Positions 37,771 to 47,521 are shown, numbered from the stretch's first letter. The stretch: 64,000 nucleotides of DNA from Methylobacterium hispanicum (GCF_022179285.1 NZ_BPQO01000010.1:62001-126000), one strand, 5' to 3'. Notes: generated from the letters alone by a model not told the origin. Program-made: numbers and translations.

Positions 37771-39196
37771 GCCGCTCGTCACCGTCGTCACGGCCGGCGG
37801 AGCGCGGGTCGTCGCCAGTGCCTGCCGGGCCGCGCAGGCGCTGGGCCTGCGCGCCGGCATGGCCGTCGCGCAGGCCCAGGCGATGGTGCCCGGCATCACC
37901 GTGCGCGAGGCGACCCCGGAGGCCGATGCGGACGCGCTCGCGCGGCTGGCCGCGTGGTGCCTGTGGTGCGCCCCGCTCACCGCCCCCGATCCGCCGGACG
38001 GCGTCTGGGTCGAGATCGCGGGCTCGGCGCACCTGTTCGGCGGCGAGGCCGCGATGCTGCGCACCCTGCTCACGCGCCTGCGCGCTGGCGGCTGCACGGT
38101 GCGCCTCGCCGTCGCCGACACGCCGGGGGCGGCCTGGGCCGTGGCCCGCTTCGCGCCGCGCGAGACCTCGCCCCTGGTCGGACCGGGCCAGATGGCGGCC
38201 GCGGTCGCGAGCCTGCCCGTGCGCGCGCTCCGGCTCGCCCCCGAGACCGTCGCCGGGCTGGCGGAACTCGGCATCGAGCGGGTGGCCCAGCTCGCGGCGC
38301 TGCCGCGCGGACCGCTGAGCCTGCGCGTCGGTCGCGCCGTGCTGCAGCGGCTCGACCAGGTCCTCGGCCACGCCCCGGAGCCGATCGCCTGGGCGATGCC
38401 GGCCGAGGCCGCCGTGGTGCGCCGCGCGTTCCCGGAGCCGATCTCGGCACCCGCCACGCTGGAGCGGGTGGCCACGGACCTGACGGGCGATCTCGTCGCA
38501 CTGCTCGCCCGCCGCGGCCTCGGTGCGCGCCGCCTCGACCTGAGCTTCCGCCGGGTCGATGGCGGCGTCCACGCGCTCTGCGTCGGCACGGCGTCCGCCA
38601 CGCGCGACGCCGCGCATCTCGCCCGGCTGCTCTGCGCCCGCCTCGCGGAGGTCGATCCGGGCTTCGGCCTCGACGAGGCGTGCCTGGCCGCCGGCCGGAC
38701 CGAGCCGCTGGCGGCCGTGCAGGGGGAGGGCCTCGATACCGGCGAGACGGCGCAGGTCGATCTCGCCGCGCTCGTCGATCGCCTCGCGGCGCGGGCCGGG
38801 GCGCGCCGGGTGTTCCGGGTGGTGCCCGTCGAGAGCCGGGTGCCGGAGCGCAGCCAGCGCCGGGCCCCGCCGCTCGCGCCTGCGGACGGCCGCTCCTGGC
38901 CCGCCGATCTCGCGCGCCCGGCCCGCCTGTTCGAGCCGCCCGAGCCGGTGCAGGCGACCGCGCTCCTGCCCGACGCGCCGCCCGCCCTGTTCGTCTGGCG
39001 CGGCGTGCGCCACCGCGTCGTGCGCGCGGACGGCCCCGAGCGCGTCCGCGGCGAGTGGTGGGCCGCCGAGGGCGAACTCGCCAGCCTGCGCGACTACTAC
39101 CGCGTCGAGACCGAGGACGGGGCGCGCTACTGGATCTACCGCGACGCGCCGATGGCGGAGGGGCCGCGCTGGTGGCTGCAGGGGGTGTTCGGGTGA
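37685..39196 (+). CDS. imuB: Y-family polymerase-like ImuB
   Basis: ImuB resembles Y-family polymerases but lacks the catalytic acidic triad and serves as a beta-clamp-binding adaptor for DnaE2. The 503-residue protein starts MRRVVSLYLPTWPSDRIRRR, has the thumb-like GLAELGIERVAQLAALP region, and ends with a domain containing YYRVETEDGARYWIYRD. The ATG at 37685 precedes the conserved YLPTW motif; nothing upstream in the frame is conserved. Confidence 0.92.
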   Translation: MRRVVSLYLPTWPSDRIRRRDKAAPPRDKPLVTVVTAGGARVVASACRAAQALGLRAGMAVAQAQAMVPGITVREATPEADADALARLAAWCLWCAPLTAPDPPDGVWVEIAGSAHLFGGEAAMLRTLLTRLRAGGCTVRLAVADTPGAAWAVARFAPRETSPLVGPGQMAAAVASLPVRALRLAPETVAGLAELGIERVAQLAALPRGPLSLRVGRAVLQRLDQVLGHAPEPIAWAMPAEAAVVRRAFPEPISAPATLERVATDLTGDLVALLARRGLGARRLDLSFRRVDGGVHALCVGTASATRDAAHLARLLCARLAEVDPGFGLDEACLAAGRTEPLAAVQGEGLDTGETAQVDLAALVDRLAARAGARRVFRVVPVESRVPERSQRRAPPLAPADGRSWPADLARPARLFEPPEPVQATALLPDAPPALFVWRGVRHRVVRADGPERVRGEWWAAEGELASLRDYYRVETEDGARYWIYRDAPMAEGPRWWLQGVFG

Positions 39197-39246
39197 GCTG
39201 GCCACCTCCGGCCGCCGACCTCGTGCACTGAGCGGCGGGACCGGCC

Positions 39247-42200
39247 ATGTCCTACGCGGAACTCCAGGTCACCAGCCACTTCTCGTTCCTGCGCGGCGCG
39301 TCCTCGCCCGAGGAGCTGTTCGCGGCCGGCCGCCTGCTCGGCCTGCGGGCGATGGCCGTGACCGACCGCGGCTCGCTCGCCGGCATCGTGCGCGCCCACG
39401 CGGCCTCCCGCACCACCGGCCTGCCCCTGATCGTCGGCTGCCGGCTCGACCCGACCGACGGGCCGCCGCTGCTGGTCTACCCGACCGATCGCGCGGCCTA
39501 CGCCCGGCTCTGCCGCCTGCTCACCATCGGCAAGCGCGCGGCCGGCAAGGGCGGCTGCACGCTCGCGCTCGCGGACGTGTTCGCCCGGAGCGGCGGCCTC
39601 GTCGCGGTCGCCCTCACGGAGGGCCGGGACGGCGCGACGGTCGCGGCCGACCTGCGCCGGCTGCGCGCCGTGTTCGCCGACCGGCTCTACTGCGGCCTCA
39701 CCCGCCGCTTCGTGCAGGACGACCACGCCCGGCTGGACGCCCTGACCGCCGTGGCAGGCGCGGCCAGGGTGCCGACGGTCGTCACCGGCGACGTGCTCTA
39801 CCACGCCGAGGCGCGGCGCATCCTGCAGGACGTCGTCACCTGCATCCGAGCGGGCTGCACCGTCGAGGCCGCGGGCTTCCGCCTCGACGCCCATGCCGAC
39901 CGGCACCTGAAGGACCCGGCCGAGGTCGCGCGCCTGTTCGCCGCCCATCCGGGCGCGGTGGCGCGCAGCCTCGAGATCGCCGAGCGCTGCCGCTTCTCCC
40001 TCGACGAGCTGACCTACCAGTACCCCGACGAGCGCGAGGATCCGTCCGGCACCCCGCAGGACACGCTGGAGGCGCTGACCTGGGCCGGCGCGCGCGCCCG
40101 CTACCCGGACGGCCTGCCCGACGCGGTCGCCCTTCAGCTGCGCCACGAACTCACCCTGATCGGGCGCTTCAGCTACGCGCCGTACTTCCTCACCGTGAAC
40201 AGCATCGTGCGGTTCGCCCGCTCGCGGGGCATCCTCTGCCAGGGCCGCGGCTCGGCCGCGAACTCGGCGGTCTGCTACGTGCTCGGCATCACCAGCATCG
40301 ATCCGGTGCGGCAGGGCCTGCTCTTCGAGCGCTTCATCTCCGAGGAGCGGCGCGAGCCTCCCGACATCGACGTCGACTTCGAGCACGAGCGGCGCGAGGA
40401 GGTGATCCAGTGGGTCTACGAGACCTACGGCCGCGACCGCGCCGCCCTCTGCGCCACCGTGATCCGCTACCGGGCGCGCGGCGCGGTGCGCGAGGTCGGC
40501 AAGGCGCTCGGCGTGCCCGAGGACGTCACCGGCGCGCTCGCCGGCCTGGTCTGGGGCTGGTCGGCCGACGGGGTCGAGGAGAAGCACGCGGCCGAGCTCA
40601 ACCTCAACCTCGCCGACCGGCGGCTGCGCCTCACCCTCGATCTCGCCCGGCAGCTGATCGGCACGCCGCGCCACCTCTCGCAGCATCCCGGCGGCTTCGT
40701 GCTGACGAACGACCGCCTCGACGAACTCGTCCCGGTCGAGCCCGCCAGCATGGCCGACCGGCAGGTGATCGAGTGGGACAAAGACGACATCGAGGCGCTG
40801 AAGTTCATGAAGGTCGACGTGCTCGGCCTCGGCATGCTCGGCTGCATGCGCCGCGCCTTCGACCTCCTGGCCGCGCACAAGGGCCTGCGGCTCGACCTCG
40901 CGACGATCCCGGCCGAGGACCCGGCCACCTACGCGATGATCCGGCGCGCCGACACGCTCGGCGTGTTCCAGATCGAGAGCCGGGCGCAGATGGCGATGCT
41001 GCCGCGCATGGCGCCGCGGACCTTCTACGACCTCGTCATCGAGGTGGCGGTGGTGCGCCCCGGCCCGATCCAGGGCGACATGGTCCACCCGTACCTGCGC
41101 CGCCGCGAGGGGCGGGAGGCCGTCACCTACCCGACCGAGGCGCTGCGGCGGGTGCTCGGCAAGACGCTGGGCGTGCCCCTGTTCCAGGAGCAGGCGATGC
41201 AGGTGGCGATCGTGGCCGCGGGCTTCACACCCTCGGAGGCCGACCAATTGCGACGCGCCATGGCGACCTTCAAGTTCACGGCCGGCGTGTCGAAGTTCCG
41301 CGACAAGCTGATCGCCGGCATGGTCGGCAACGGCTACGCCGCGGATTTCGCCGAGCGCACCTTCAAGCAGCTCGAGGGCTTCGGCAGCTACGGTTTTCCG
41401 GAGAGCCACGCCGCCTCCTTCGCCCTGATCGCCTACGCCTCCTCCTGGCTGAAGTGCCACCACCCGGACGTGTTCTGCTGCGCGATCCTGAACGCGCAGC
41501 CGATGGGCTTCTACGCCCCGGCCCAGCTGGTGCGGGACGCGCGCGACCACGGCGTCGAGGTGCGCCCGGTCTGCCTGAACGCCTCGGCCTGGGACTGCAC
41601 CCTGGAGCCGACCGGCCGGCCGGACCGGATGGCGGTCCGGCTCGGCCTGCGCACGGTGCGGGGCCTTCGCGACGACGACGGCGCACGCCTCGTGCTGGTG
41701 CGAGACCTCGGAGCCTACGCCTCGGTCGAGGACGCGTGGCGCAGGGCCGGCGTGCCGGTCGCGGCACTCCGCCGTCTGGCGGCCGCCGACGCGTTCGGAC
41801 CGGCCTTCGGCCTGGCGCGGCGCGAGGCGCTCTGGGCGATCCGGGCCCTGCGCGAGGCACCGCTGCCGCTGTTCGCGGCCGCCGAGGCGCGTGCGGGCGA
41901 GGCGCGTGCGGGTGCGACGCAAGGGGAGCTGGCGGAGGAGCCGGTGCAGCTCCGGCCGATGACGCCGGGCCGCGAGGTCGCCGAGGATTACCGCGCCACC
42001 AGCCTGTCCCTGCGCGGCCATCCGCTGGCCTTCCTGCGCGGCGACCTCGCCGCGGAGCGCTACGTCCGCTGCTCCGACCTCGAGCGGACGCGGGACGGCG
42101 GGCGCGTCGCGGTCGCGGGCCTGGTGCTGATCCGGCAGAAGCCGGGCTCGGCCAAGGGCGTCATGTTCATCACGCTGGAGGACGAGACCGGCATCGCCAA

Positions 42201-42573
42201 CCTGATCGTCTGGCCCGGTTTGTTCGAGCGGCAGCGGGCGCTGGTGCTGCGCGCCGGATTGCTCGGCTGCCGCGGTCGGGTCCAGAGGCAGGGCAAGGTC
42301 CTGCACCTGATCGTGGAGCATCTCGTCGACCTGTCCTCTTGGCTGGGTCGAATCGGGGGCGACGAGGGGTTCGCGCTGGCGACGGGCCGCGGCGACGAGG
42401 CCCGGCACGGTGGCTCCCCCGATCAGCGCGTTGCTCCGTCCCGCTCGACGGTCCCATCGGATCCGCCGTTGGCGCGCGCGCGGGACATTCTCATTCCGGA
42501 CCTGCATCTCGACGGGCTGCGTGCGGCTCCCGATGCGCCCACCATCCGTGTGGCCTCACGAAATTTCCGCTGA
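39247..42573 (+). CDS. dnaE2: Error-prone DNA polymerase DnaE2
   Basis: DnaE2 is the translesion C-family polymerase of the SOS mutasome. The 1108-residue protein has the PHP domain ([20 protein letters not shown]), the catalytic palm ([30 protein letters not shown]), [10 protein letters not shown], the finger/tail modules and an OB-fold ([19 protein letters not shown]), and ends VASRNFR. A 15-bp direct repeat (41884-41913) duplicates EARAG in the linker before the OB fold. Confidence 0.96.
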   Translation: MSYAELQVTSHFSFLRGASSPEELFAAGRLLGLRAMAVTDRGSLAGIVRAHAASRTTGLPLIVGCRLDPTDGPPLLVYPTDRAAYARLCRLLTIGKRAAGKGGCTLALADVFARSGGLVAVALTEGRDGATVAADLRRLRAVFADRLYCGLTRRFVQDDHARLDALTAVAGAARVPTVVTGDVLYHAEARRILQDVVTCIRAGCTVEAAGFRLDAHADRHLKDPAEVARLFAAHPGAVARSLEIAERCRFSLDELTYQYPDEREDPSGTPQDTLEALTWAGARARYPDGLPDAVALQLRHELTLIGRFSYAPYFLTVNSIVRFARSRGILCQGRGSAANSAVCYVLGITSIDPVRQGLLFERFISEERREPPDIDVDFEHERREEVIQWVYETYGRDRAALCATVIRYRARGAVREVGKALGVPEDVTGALAGLVWGWSADGVEEKHAAELNLNLADRRLRLTLDLARQLIGTPRHLSQHPGGFVLTNDRLDELVPVEPASMADRQVIEWDKDDIEALKFMKVDVLGLGMLGCMRRAFDLLAAHKGLRLDLATIPAEDPATYAMIRRADTLGVFQIESRAQMAMLPRMAPRTFYDLVIEVAVVRPGPIQGDMVHPYLRRREGREAVTYPTEALRRVLGKTLGVPLFQEQAMQVAIVAAGFTPSEADQLRRAMATFKFTAGVSKFRDKLIAGMVGNGYAADFAERTFKQLEGFGSYGFPESHAASFALIAYASSWLKCHHPDVFCCAILNAQPMGFYAPAQLVRDARDHGVEVRPVCLNASAWDCTLEPTGRPDRMAVRLGLRTVRGLRDDDGARLVLVRDLGAYASVEDAWRRAGVPVAALRRLAAADAFGPAFGLARREALWAIRALREAPLPLFAAAEARAGEARAGATQGELAEEPVQLRPMTPGREVAEDYRATSLSLRGHPLAFLRGDLAAERYVRCSDLERTRDGGRVAVAGLVLIRQKPGSAKGVMFITLEDETGIANLIVWPGLFERQRALVLRAGLLGCRGRVQRQGKVLHLIVEHLVDLSSWLGRIGGDEGFALATGRGDEARHGGSPDQRVAPSRSTVPSDPPLARARDILIPDLHLDGLRAAPDAPTIRVASRNFR

Positions 42574-42774
42574 GCTCAAAGCCAACTCTGATTTCTGTAG
42601 AGAGCGAGGGAACAACATATGATCGATGGGCTTGGCAGATGAAAAAATATTCACGCGCACACCCGGATCGCAGATATATTGTGATGGACATTGGGCGCAC
42701 GCCCCGACCTCTATGGATCCCTCCCAGCGACACTGATTGGCGGCTCGGCCCAGGTCGTATCTTCGGGGAGCAGG
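42574..42774. other. Low-GC spacer after dnaE2
   Basis: About 200 bp with clearly more A and T than the rest of the window (for example AAAAAATATTCAC near 42641). It holds only a 50-codon open frame from 42639 without a clear ribosome site. It looks like foreign DNA left with the neighbouring transposase fragment. Confidence 0.5.
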
Positions 42775-43041
42775 TCACGTCGCGTCCTTGATCGTGCGGT
42801 TCATTCGCTCGACCTGACCGTTGGTCCAAGGGTGACGCGACTTGGTCAGACGATGGTCGATATCGTTGCGGGCGCAGGCAAGCTCGAAGCTGTGGGCCCG
42901 GAAGGTCTCGCCGGCTGCAATCGCTTCCTTGATGATGGAGGCGGCTGAGGCGACGTTGCCGGGCCTGGTGAAGTTGCGATCGAGCAGGCCGAGAGAGCCG
43001 TCGCGACGGCCATGATCGGTGCCAGCAGGGCTTTGCGGCAT
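42775..43041 (-). pseudogene. IS481-type transposase fragment
   Basis: Translation of this strand gives NDIDHRLTKSRHPWTNGQVERMNRTIKDAT, the conserved end of the IS481-family DDE integrase core including the final Glu (QVERMN). The frame stops right after KDAT, where intact copies continue, and the first two catalytic Asp regions are absent. It is a remnant, cut at both ends, and cannot transpose. Confidence 0.82.
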
Positions 43042-43199
43042 CGTTCACCTCTCCCGAATCGGGTTGTGAGTTCCGCTAGGCAGAGTGCTGCAGGATGGTC
43101 GCCAGTCTGCGTGAAAGCACCTTCGCCGCGCAGGCTCGGCCCCCGGCGGCTTCGCGGGCATCGAGGGCTTTCCTTTCAGGGGGAAGGTGCCGGCTCGCA

Positions 43200-44468
43200 T
43201 CAGAACCTCGCACCCTCGGCTTCGACCCTCACGGCAGCGCCGGCACGGTCGAGTTCCAGTACGCGCTGCTCGCCTGGCCGTGCTGACAACGCGGCGAGCA
43301 CCGCCTCGGGCGTGAGCCCGTCGAGCGGATGACCGTCGATCCGCAGCAGCCGGTCGCCCACTTCGACTCCCGGGACGAGGGGACGGCCGTCCCGAATTGC
43401 GACGGCGGCGACGATGTAACCCGTATCGCGCCGGACCAATGTGAGGCCGACACCGTCGAGATCGCCTGAACTGGCCGCGCGTTGCCGCTCCCAGAAGCTC
43501 TTCCCGGCAGCATAGTCGAGCGTCAGGCGGACACCATCGAGCACGTTGTTGCCGAGCCAGCCGACCACCGGCTCACCGACACCGGCCTGCCACGCGTCCC
43601 AGAAGATCTCGCCGAGCGCGGCCTCGCCGATCGTGCCACCCACTGGCCCGGTGCCGAGCGCGCCGACATCCGGGATCGACAATCCGGGGAGATCGAGGCG
43701 GGGCAGGCGGATCACCGTCCCAGCGGGTTCGAGGCCGAGATCTGCCATCGCGAGGTTGGCACGTCCGACCGCACCGTCCGCCCGACGCCATTCCGGGTGC
43801 CGGCCGAGCCACGTCGCGACGGTGCGCCCCCGCAACCACGTGTAGGGTGCACCGATATCGAGAACGAGCGGAACCGTCCGCCCGTCGATCAGCGCGTCCG
43901 TCACCGCAATGCCGGAGGCGGAATTGACGCGGACAGGCACAGGCACGCCGCGTGGCCGCAGCATCCCAGGACGCGCCAGGGTCAGAGTTGCAGCACGGGG
44001 ATCGACCGTGACCAAGAAGTGCCGGAGCACCCCGGCGGGCAACGCGGCCTCCACGGAGCGGGGCGCGAACAACAGGTCGAAGAGATCCTGTTCGCCGATG
44101 CGCCCGGGCCCATCGATGACGGATCGTCCACCGACCGTCACGCCGATGGCACCGATCCGCATCGCGAGGTCACGGCCCTCGGTGAGGCCCAGTTCCCGAT
44201 ACAGCCCTTCCGACAAGATCGGAGCGGGCGCACCCATGTTGAGCCAGGCGAGCGCCTGCCGCTCGCTGCCGTCCGGACGCCGGAAGCCGACGGATACGAG
44301 CCAGCGGCCGGAGGCGCGCTGCATCGGCAGCGTCACTGCGGTGCCGGCACCTGCCGGCCAGACGACGGCGACCTGATCCACCCTCGGGGCGGAGGGGATG
44401 CAAGCCGCGAGCGACACGACGGTAAAGAGCAGCACCAGCGCACGCGAAAGGGTCGGCATGGGCATAGG
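43200..44468 (-). CDS. Lipoprotein with degenerate aspartyl-protease fold and PDZ domain
   Basis: The 422-residue product starts with a lipoprotein signal ending LAAC (Cys about 22), followed by two halves that look like retropepsin-type folds and a C-terminal PDZ-like domain (VGDRLLRIDGHPLDGLTPEAVLAALS). The usual catalytic D-T/S-G is altered: the first half has NMGAP and the second DIGAPYTWL. It may have little or no protease activity. Start at 44468 has GGAG upstream; 44486 and 44462 are alternatives. It stands alone, next to the transposase scar. Confidence 0.65.
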   Translation of the reverse strand, partial: PMPMPTLSRALVLLFTVVSLAACIPSAPRVDQVAVVWPAGAGTAVTLPMQRASGRWLVSVGFRRPDGSERQALAWLNMGAPAPILSEGLYRELGLTEGRDLAMRIGAIGVTVGGRSVIDGPGRIGEQDLFDLLFAPRSVEAALPAGVLRHFLVTVDPRAATLTLARPGMLRPRGVPVPVRVNSASGIAVTDALIDGRTVPLVLDIGAPYTWLRGRTVATWLGRHPEWRRADGAVGRANLAMADLGLEPAGTVIRLPRLDLPGLSIPDVGALGTGPVGGTIGEAALGEIFWDAWQAGVGEPVVGWLGNNVLDGVRLTLDYAAGKSFWERQRAASSGDLDGVGLTLVRRDTGYIVAAVAIRDGRPLVPGVEVGDRLLRIDGHPLDGLTPEAVLAALSARPGEQRVLELDRAGAAVRVEAEGARF

Positions 44469-44520
44469 TCTCCGCTCCCACGGCACGGATGCGCGGGTTC
44501 GAGGCCAGATGGCGGGACGG

Positions 44521-44754
44521 TCAGCCGGCTCGGCGCAGCGCGTCCTCGCCGTCGGGCAGGTATTCGAGCAGGTCTCCCGGCTGGCAGTCGAGTTCGCGGC
44601 AGATCGCCTCGAGCGTCGCGAAGCGTACCCCCTGGACCTTGCCGGACTTGAGCAGCGACAGGTTCGCCTCGGTGATCCCGACGGCGCGGGCGAGATCCTT
44701 CGATTTCCGCTTGCGTCGGGCGAGCATCACGTCGAGCCGCATCACGATCGGCAT
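44521..44754 (-). CDS. XRE-type (YozG-like) transcription regulator
   Basis: A 77-residue Cro/CI-type helix-turn-helix protein: MLARRKRKSKDLARAVGITE, NLSLLKSGKVQGVRFATLEA, ICRELDCQPGDLLEYL. Small regulators of this type are regularly paired with DUF2975 membrane proteins. It overlaps the stop of that gene by 1 nt (TGATG), so both share a promoter and it probably controls its own operon. Confidence 0.85.
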   Translation of the reverse strand: MPIVMRLDVMLARRKRKSKDLARAVGITEANLSLLKSGKVQGVRFATLEAICRELDCQPGDLLEYLPDGEDALRRAG

Positions 44755-45359
44755 CAGACGAACCCGTCCCGGTCGTCCTTGATCGCCTGCCCGGCCCGGA
44801 TGAGTTCGGACAGGACGATCAGGAACGCCGCGAGCAGGAGGGCGTGGAGCGAGGAGGTGCGCCACCATGCCAGGTCCACCCCATGCCCGACGAGACGGAC
44901 GAGGATCTGCCCGGCGGCCGGCGCGACGGCATAGGCCAGGAGTCCGATCGCCATGCGGCGCAGGCGGGATGCGTGACCGGCCGCGAAGACCGCGCCGGCC
45001 GCGAGATCGCGCAGCAGGGCACGCAGGTGGCAGAGCACGAACAGGACCGGGACCTGGGTCGCGGTGAAAGTCACCGCATAGGCGAGACGGGTCGGCCAAG
45101 GCAGCGCCCCGAAGGAAACGAGGCCGGCGATGCCGTCCGGACGCGAGCCAAGGAAGCCTGCTCCCGGCGCGAGCCAGAGGAATGCACCCTGGAAGACCAG
45201 CCCGAGCGACAGCACGATCCCGGTGAAGACGACGAAGCCTGCGAGGATCATCGTGACGAGGGAAGCCATGCAACTGGCCCAGCGCCGGAGCGCAGGATAG
45301 CCGTCGGGCTCCGGCTGGACCGGCTCGTCCCGGCGCGGAAGGGCAACGACGTTCGGCAT
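44754..45359 (-). CDS. DUF2975 membrane protein
   Basis: The 201-residue protein has four hydrophobic spans (about 30-60, 90-115, 135-160, 170-190), the layout of DUF2975. It starts at 45359 behind AGGAG. No biochemical role is known for the family. It is the first gene of a two-gene unit with the XRE regulator. Confidence 0.8.
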   Translation of the reverse strand: MPNVVALPRRDEPVQPEPDGYPALRRWASCMASLVTMILAGFVVFTGIVLSLGLVFQGAFLWLAPGAGFLGSRPDGIAGLVSFGALPWPTRLAYAVTFTATQVPVLFVLCHLRALLRDLAAGAVFAAGHASRLRRMAIGLLAYAVAPAAGQILVRLVGHGVDLAWWRTSSLHALLLAAFLIVLSELIRAGQAIKDDRDGFV

Positions 45360-45377
45360 TCCGACTCCTACGGGTCG

Positions 45378-45407
45378 GAGATACCGCAGAAAATACTTTC
45401 TGTGCAA
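45378..45407 (-). promoter_or_regulatory. Promoter and operator for the DUF2975-XRE unit
   Basis: On the minus strand a -35 TTGCAC (45407-45402) and a -10 TATCTC (45383-45378) are 18 nt apart. The spacer contains the palindrome CAGAAA-N4-TTTCTG (45387-45402). A dyad between the boxes is the expected place for a repressor site, plausibly bound by the XRE protein. Confidence 0.5.
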
Positions 45408-45603
45408 CGATAATTTCGGCTGCGTACCATCTTCCAGTCCGACGGCAGCGCCAGATGGGCGGAAGTGCCCCGAAAGGCTCGACCGTGAACGTCTGTTTCG
45501 GCGGCAGCGGCGAAAATCGCTTTCCTCCGAGCGCCTGTTCGTCCTGGTTTGCCAAGGACGGACCCCATATCCGGCACGGGCCGTTCCAGCTATCAGCCCG
45601 CCC

Positions 45604-46125
45604 ATGTTCAGCTCGTCCCTGCCCGGCACCGCCTCCCTGCTCGCCCCCGACGACATCGCCCACGTCATCCAGGTGGCGCTGGCCCCGGCCTTCCTGCTGA
45701 GCGCGCTGGCGACCCTGCTCAACGTGTTCTCGACCCGGCTCGGGCGCGTGGCCGACAAGGTCGATGCCGCCGCGGCCACGCTCCGCACCGCCGGCCCGGC
45801 CGAGGCCGGCGGCCTCTCGCGCCAGCTCGCCTTCCTGCGCCGCCGCTCCTTCGTGCTCGATCTCGCGGTGGTGCTCGCCTGCGCCGCCGGGGTGATGACC
45901 GGTGCCGCGGTGCTGACGCTGTTCGTGGGCGCCCTGCGGGACGCCGCGACCGCCTCGGTGCTGTTCGGCTGCTTCGGGGCGGCGTTGGTCTGCACGGTCG
46001 CGGCGCTGACCGCCTTCCTGGTCGAGATCCTGATGGCCGGCCGCGGCATCCGCGACGAGGTGGACCGCCAGCAGGTCCACGCCTCCGACCGCGGCGCCGG
46101 GTCCCCCGGCGCCGGGCGGCCGTGA
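45604..46125 (+). CDS. DUF2721 membrane protein
   Basis: The 173-residue protein has three membrane spans (about 25-42, 85-108, 117-140) and the family pattern DDIAHVIQVALAPAFLLSAL plus NVFSTRLGRVADKVD. Function is unknown. It faces away from the DUF2975 gene across a 244-bp gap. Confidence 0.85.
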   Translation: MFSSSLPGTASLLAPDDIAHVIQVALAPAFLLSALATLLNVFSTRLGRVADKVDAAAATLRTAGPAEAGGLSRQLAFLRRRSFVLDLAVVLACAAGVMTGAAVLTLFVGALRDAATASVLFGCFGAALVCTVAALTAFLVEILMAGRGIRDEVDRQQVHASDRGAGSPGAGRP

Positions 46126-46240
46126 GCTGGGCCGCGCGGCGCCCCGACACGGGCGCCGCCGCGCGCCCTTGAGGCGGACAAGCGCAACCGCTACCTCTCG
46201 GGGGTCGGCCCCGGCGGCCGTCGATCGGACAAGGGCAGCC

Positions 46241-47020
46241 GTGGCCCCACCCATCCCGCCGCTTCCGGAGATCGATCCCGGCGCCCCGCGCAGGCGGGTG
46301 AGCGCCCGCGGGCGGCTGCGGACCTACTTCCTCACCGGCATCATCGTGGCGGGGCCCTTGGCCATCACCGCCTACCTGACCTGGTGGTTCATCGCGCTGA
46401 TCGACGGCTGGGTGAAGCCGCTGGTGCCGGCGAGCTACCTGCCGGACCACTACCTGCCCTTCTCGATCCCCGGCCTCGGCCTCGTCATCGCCTTCCTGGC
46501 GGTAACGCTGCTCGGCTTCCTCACGGCCAACCTCGTCGGGCGCTCGGTGATCGAGTTCGGCGAGGTGCTGCTCGCCCGCACGCCGGTGATCTCGGGGCTC
46601 TACCGGGGCCTGCGCCAGATCTTCGAGACCCTGTTCTCGGCCAACGGCACCTCGTTCCGCACGGTCGGGCTGGTCGAGTTCCCCGTGAAGGGCACGTGGT
46701 CGGTGGTCTTCCTCTCGGCGCCCGCGGCGGCCGAGGTGCAGGAGGCCCTGCCGCGCGGCGAGGGCGCGGGACACGACTATGTCGGGGTGTTCCTGCCCTG
46801 CGCGCCGAACCCGACCACGGGGTTCTTCTTCTACCTGCCGCGCTCGGACATCATCGAGGTCGGCATCAGCGTGGAGGACGCGGCCAAGCTGGTGATGTCG
46901 GCCGGCGTGATCCAGCCGGAGGACCCGCAGGGGCGGCTGCACGCGATGGCGGCGACCTTGCGGACGGCGCAGCAGGGGGATGGCGAGGCGCGTCCGAAGG
47001 CGGAGCGGCAGGACGCCTGA
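46241..47020 (+). CDS. DUF502 membrane protein
   Basis: The 259-residue protein has two spans (about 32-56 and 78-100) and the DUF502 blocks RTYFLTGIIVAGPLAITAYL, PVISGLYRGLRQIFETL and CAPNPTTGFFFYLPRSDIIE. The GTG at 46241 follows AAGGG and is preferred to a TTG at 46169, which adds 24 Ala/Arg-rich residues. The family is uncharacterised; it resembles envelope transport helpers only by topology. Confidence 0.88.
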   Translation: MAPPIPPLPEIDPGAPRRRVSARGRLRTYFLTGIIVAGPLAITAYLTWWFIALIDGWVKPLVPASYLPDHYLPFSIPGLGLVIAFLAVTLLGFLTANLVGRSVIEFGEVLLARTPVISGLYRGLRQIFETLFSANGTSFRTVGLVEFPVKGTWSVVFLSAPAAAEVQEALPRGEGAGHDYVGVFLPCAPNPTTGFFFYLPRSDIIEVGISVEDAAKLVMSAGVIQPEDPQGRLHAMAATLRTAQQGDGEARPKAERQDA

Positions 47021-47057
47021 ATTCGGGCGGCCGGCGGAGCGCGGCCCCGGATGTCCG

Positions 47058-47079
47058 GCCCGGCCACACGGGGCCGGGC
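47058..47079. terminator. Hairpin between convergent genes
   Basis: GCCCGGCC (47058-47065) pairs with GGCCGGGC (47072-47079) around ACACGG. It lies between the DUF502 stop and the stop of the small minus-strand gene, so it could serve both directions. Confidence 0.55.
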
Positions 47080-47090
47080 GGAAGGGAGGC

Positions 47091-47375
47091 TTAAGAGGCG
47101 CTCGCGGTGATGACCGGAGCCTTGGCGACGGGCGCGTTGCGCAGGCCGCCCATCCAGCCCGTCGAGGTCTCGGCCGCCAGCAGCAGAGCCAGCGCCAGGG
47201 CGAGGCCGTTGGCCGCGAGGAAGAGCGGGCGCGCGGCGGCGCGCACCGTGTCGGCGGTCGCCTCGGCGGCCGGGGCCTTGGCGGCGGCGCCGTCCGTGAT
47301 CGGCAGGAGCCACGCCTCGTGCGCGGTCCAGCCCTCGGACGAGCCCGGGAGGCCTTGGAACGGTCCGTTGAGCAT
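47091..47375 (-). CDS. Small membrane protein of unknown function
   Basis: The 94-residue product has an Ala-rich N-terminal half and one hydrophobic span (PLFLAANGLALALALLLAAE, about 50-69), followed by a short tail. The start at 47375 has a strong ribosome site (GGAGGGC, 7 nt upstream). A promoter TTGCAG-N17-TAACTC lies at 47464-47436 on this strand, and a GAAC-N7-GAAC box at 47507-47521. No family recognised. Confidence 0.7.
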   Translation of the reverse strand: MLNGPFQGLPGSSEGWTAHEAWLLPITDGAAAKAPAAEATADTVRAAARPLFLAANGLALALALLLAAETSTGWMGGLRNAPVAKAPVITASAS

Positions 47376-47435
47376 CGGCTTGCCCTCCGTCTTTTCGCTG
47401 TCGGTCCCCTATGGGTTCAGGAAACCGTTCATCTC

Positions 47436-47464
47436 GAGTTAAGGTTGGAGCCTGAACGCTGCAA
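47436..47464 (-). promoter_or_regulatory. Candidate promoter of the small membrane protein gene
   Basis: -35 TTGCAG (47464-47459) and -10 TAACTC (47441-47436) with 17-nt spacing, about 60 nt before the start codon at 47375. Confidence 0.45.
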
Positions 47465-47506
47465 GGGATAATGCCCCCGCCGCGCCTCCGGCACAAGCCG
47501 GAATCT

Positions 47507-47521
47507 GAACGCCACCTGAAC
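47507..47521. promoter_or_regulatory. LexA-like box
   Basis: GAACGCCACCTGAAC has the GAAC-N7-GAAC form of the SOS box at 36950-36964. It lies 43 nt upstream of the -35 at 47464 and downstream of recG. The half-sites match, but the distance from the promoter is larger than for a classic repressor site. Confidence 0.4.

Noticed and set aside
42639-42791. A 50-codon open frame starting MKKYSRAHPDRRYIVMDIGR
   Set aside because: No clear ribosome site, no recognised family, and it lies in the transposition scar and runs into the transposase remnant on the other strand.
47415-47430. GTTC-N8-GTTC as a second LexA box before the small membrane protein
   Set aside because: The spacing is 8, not the 7 required for the alphaproteobacterial site.
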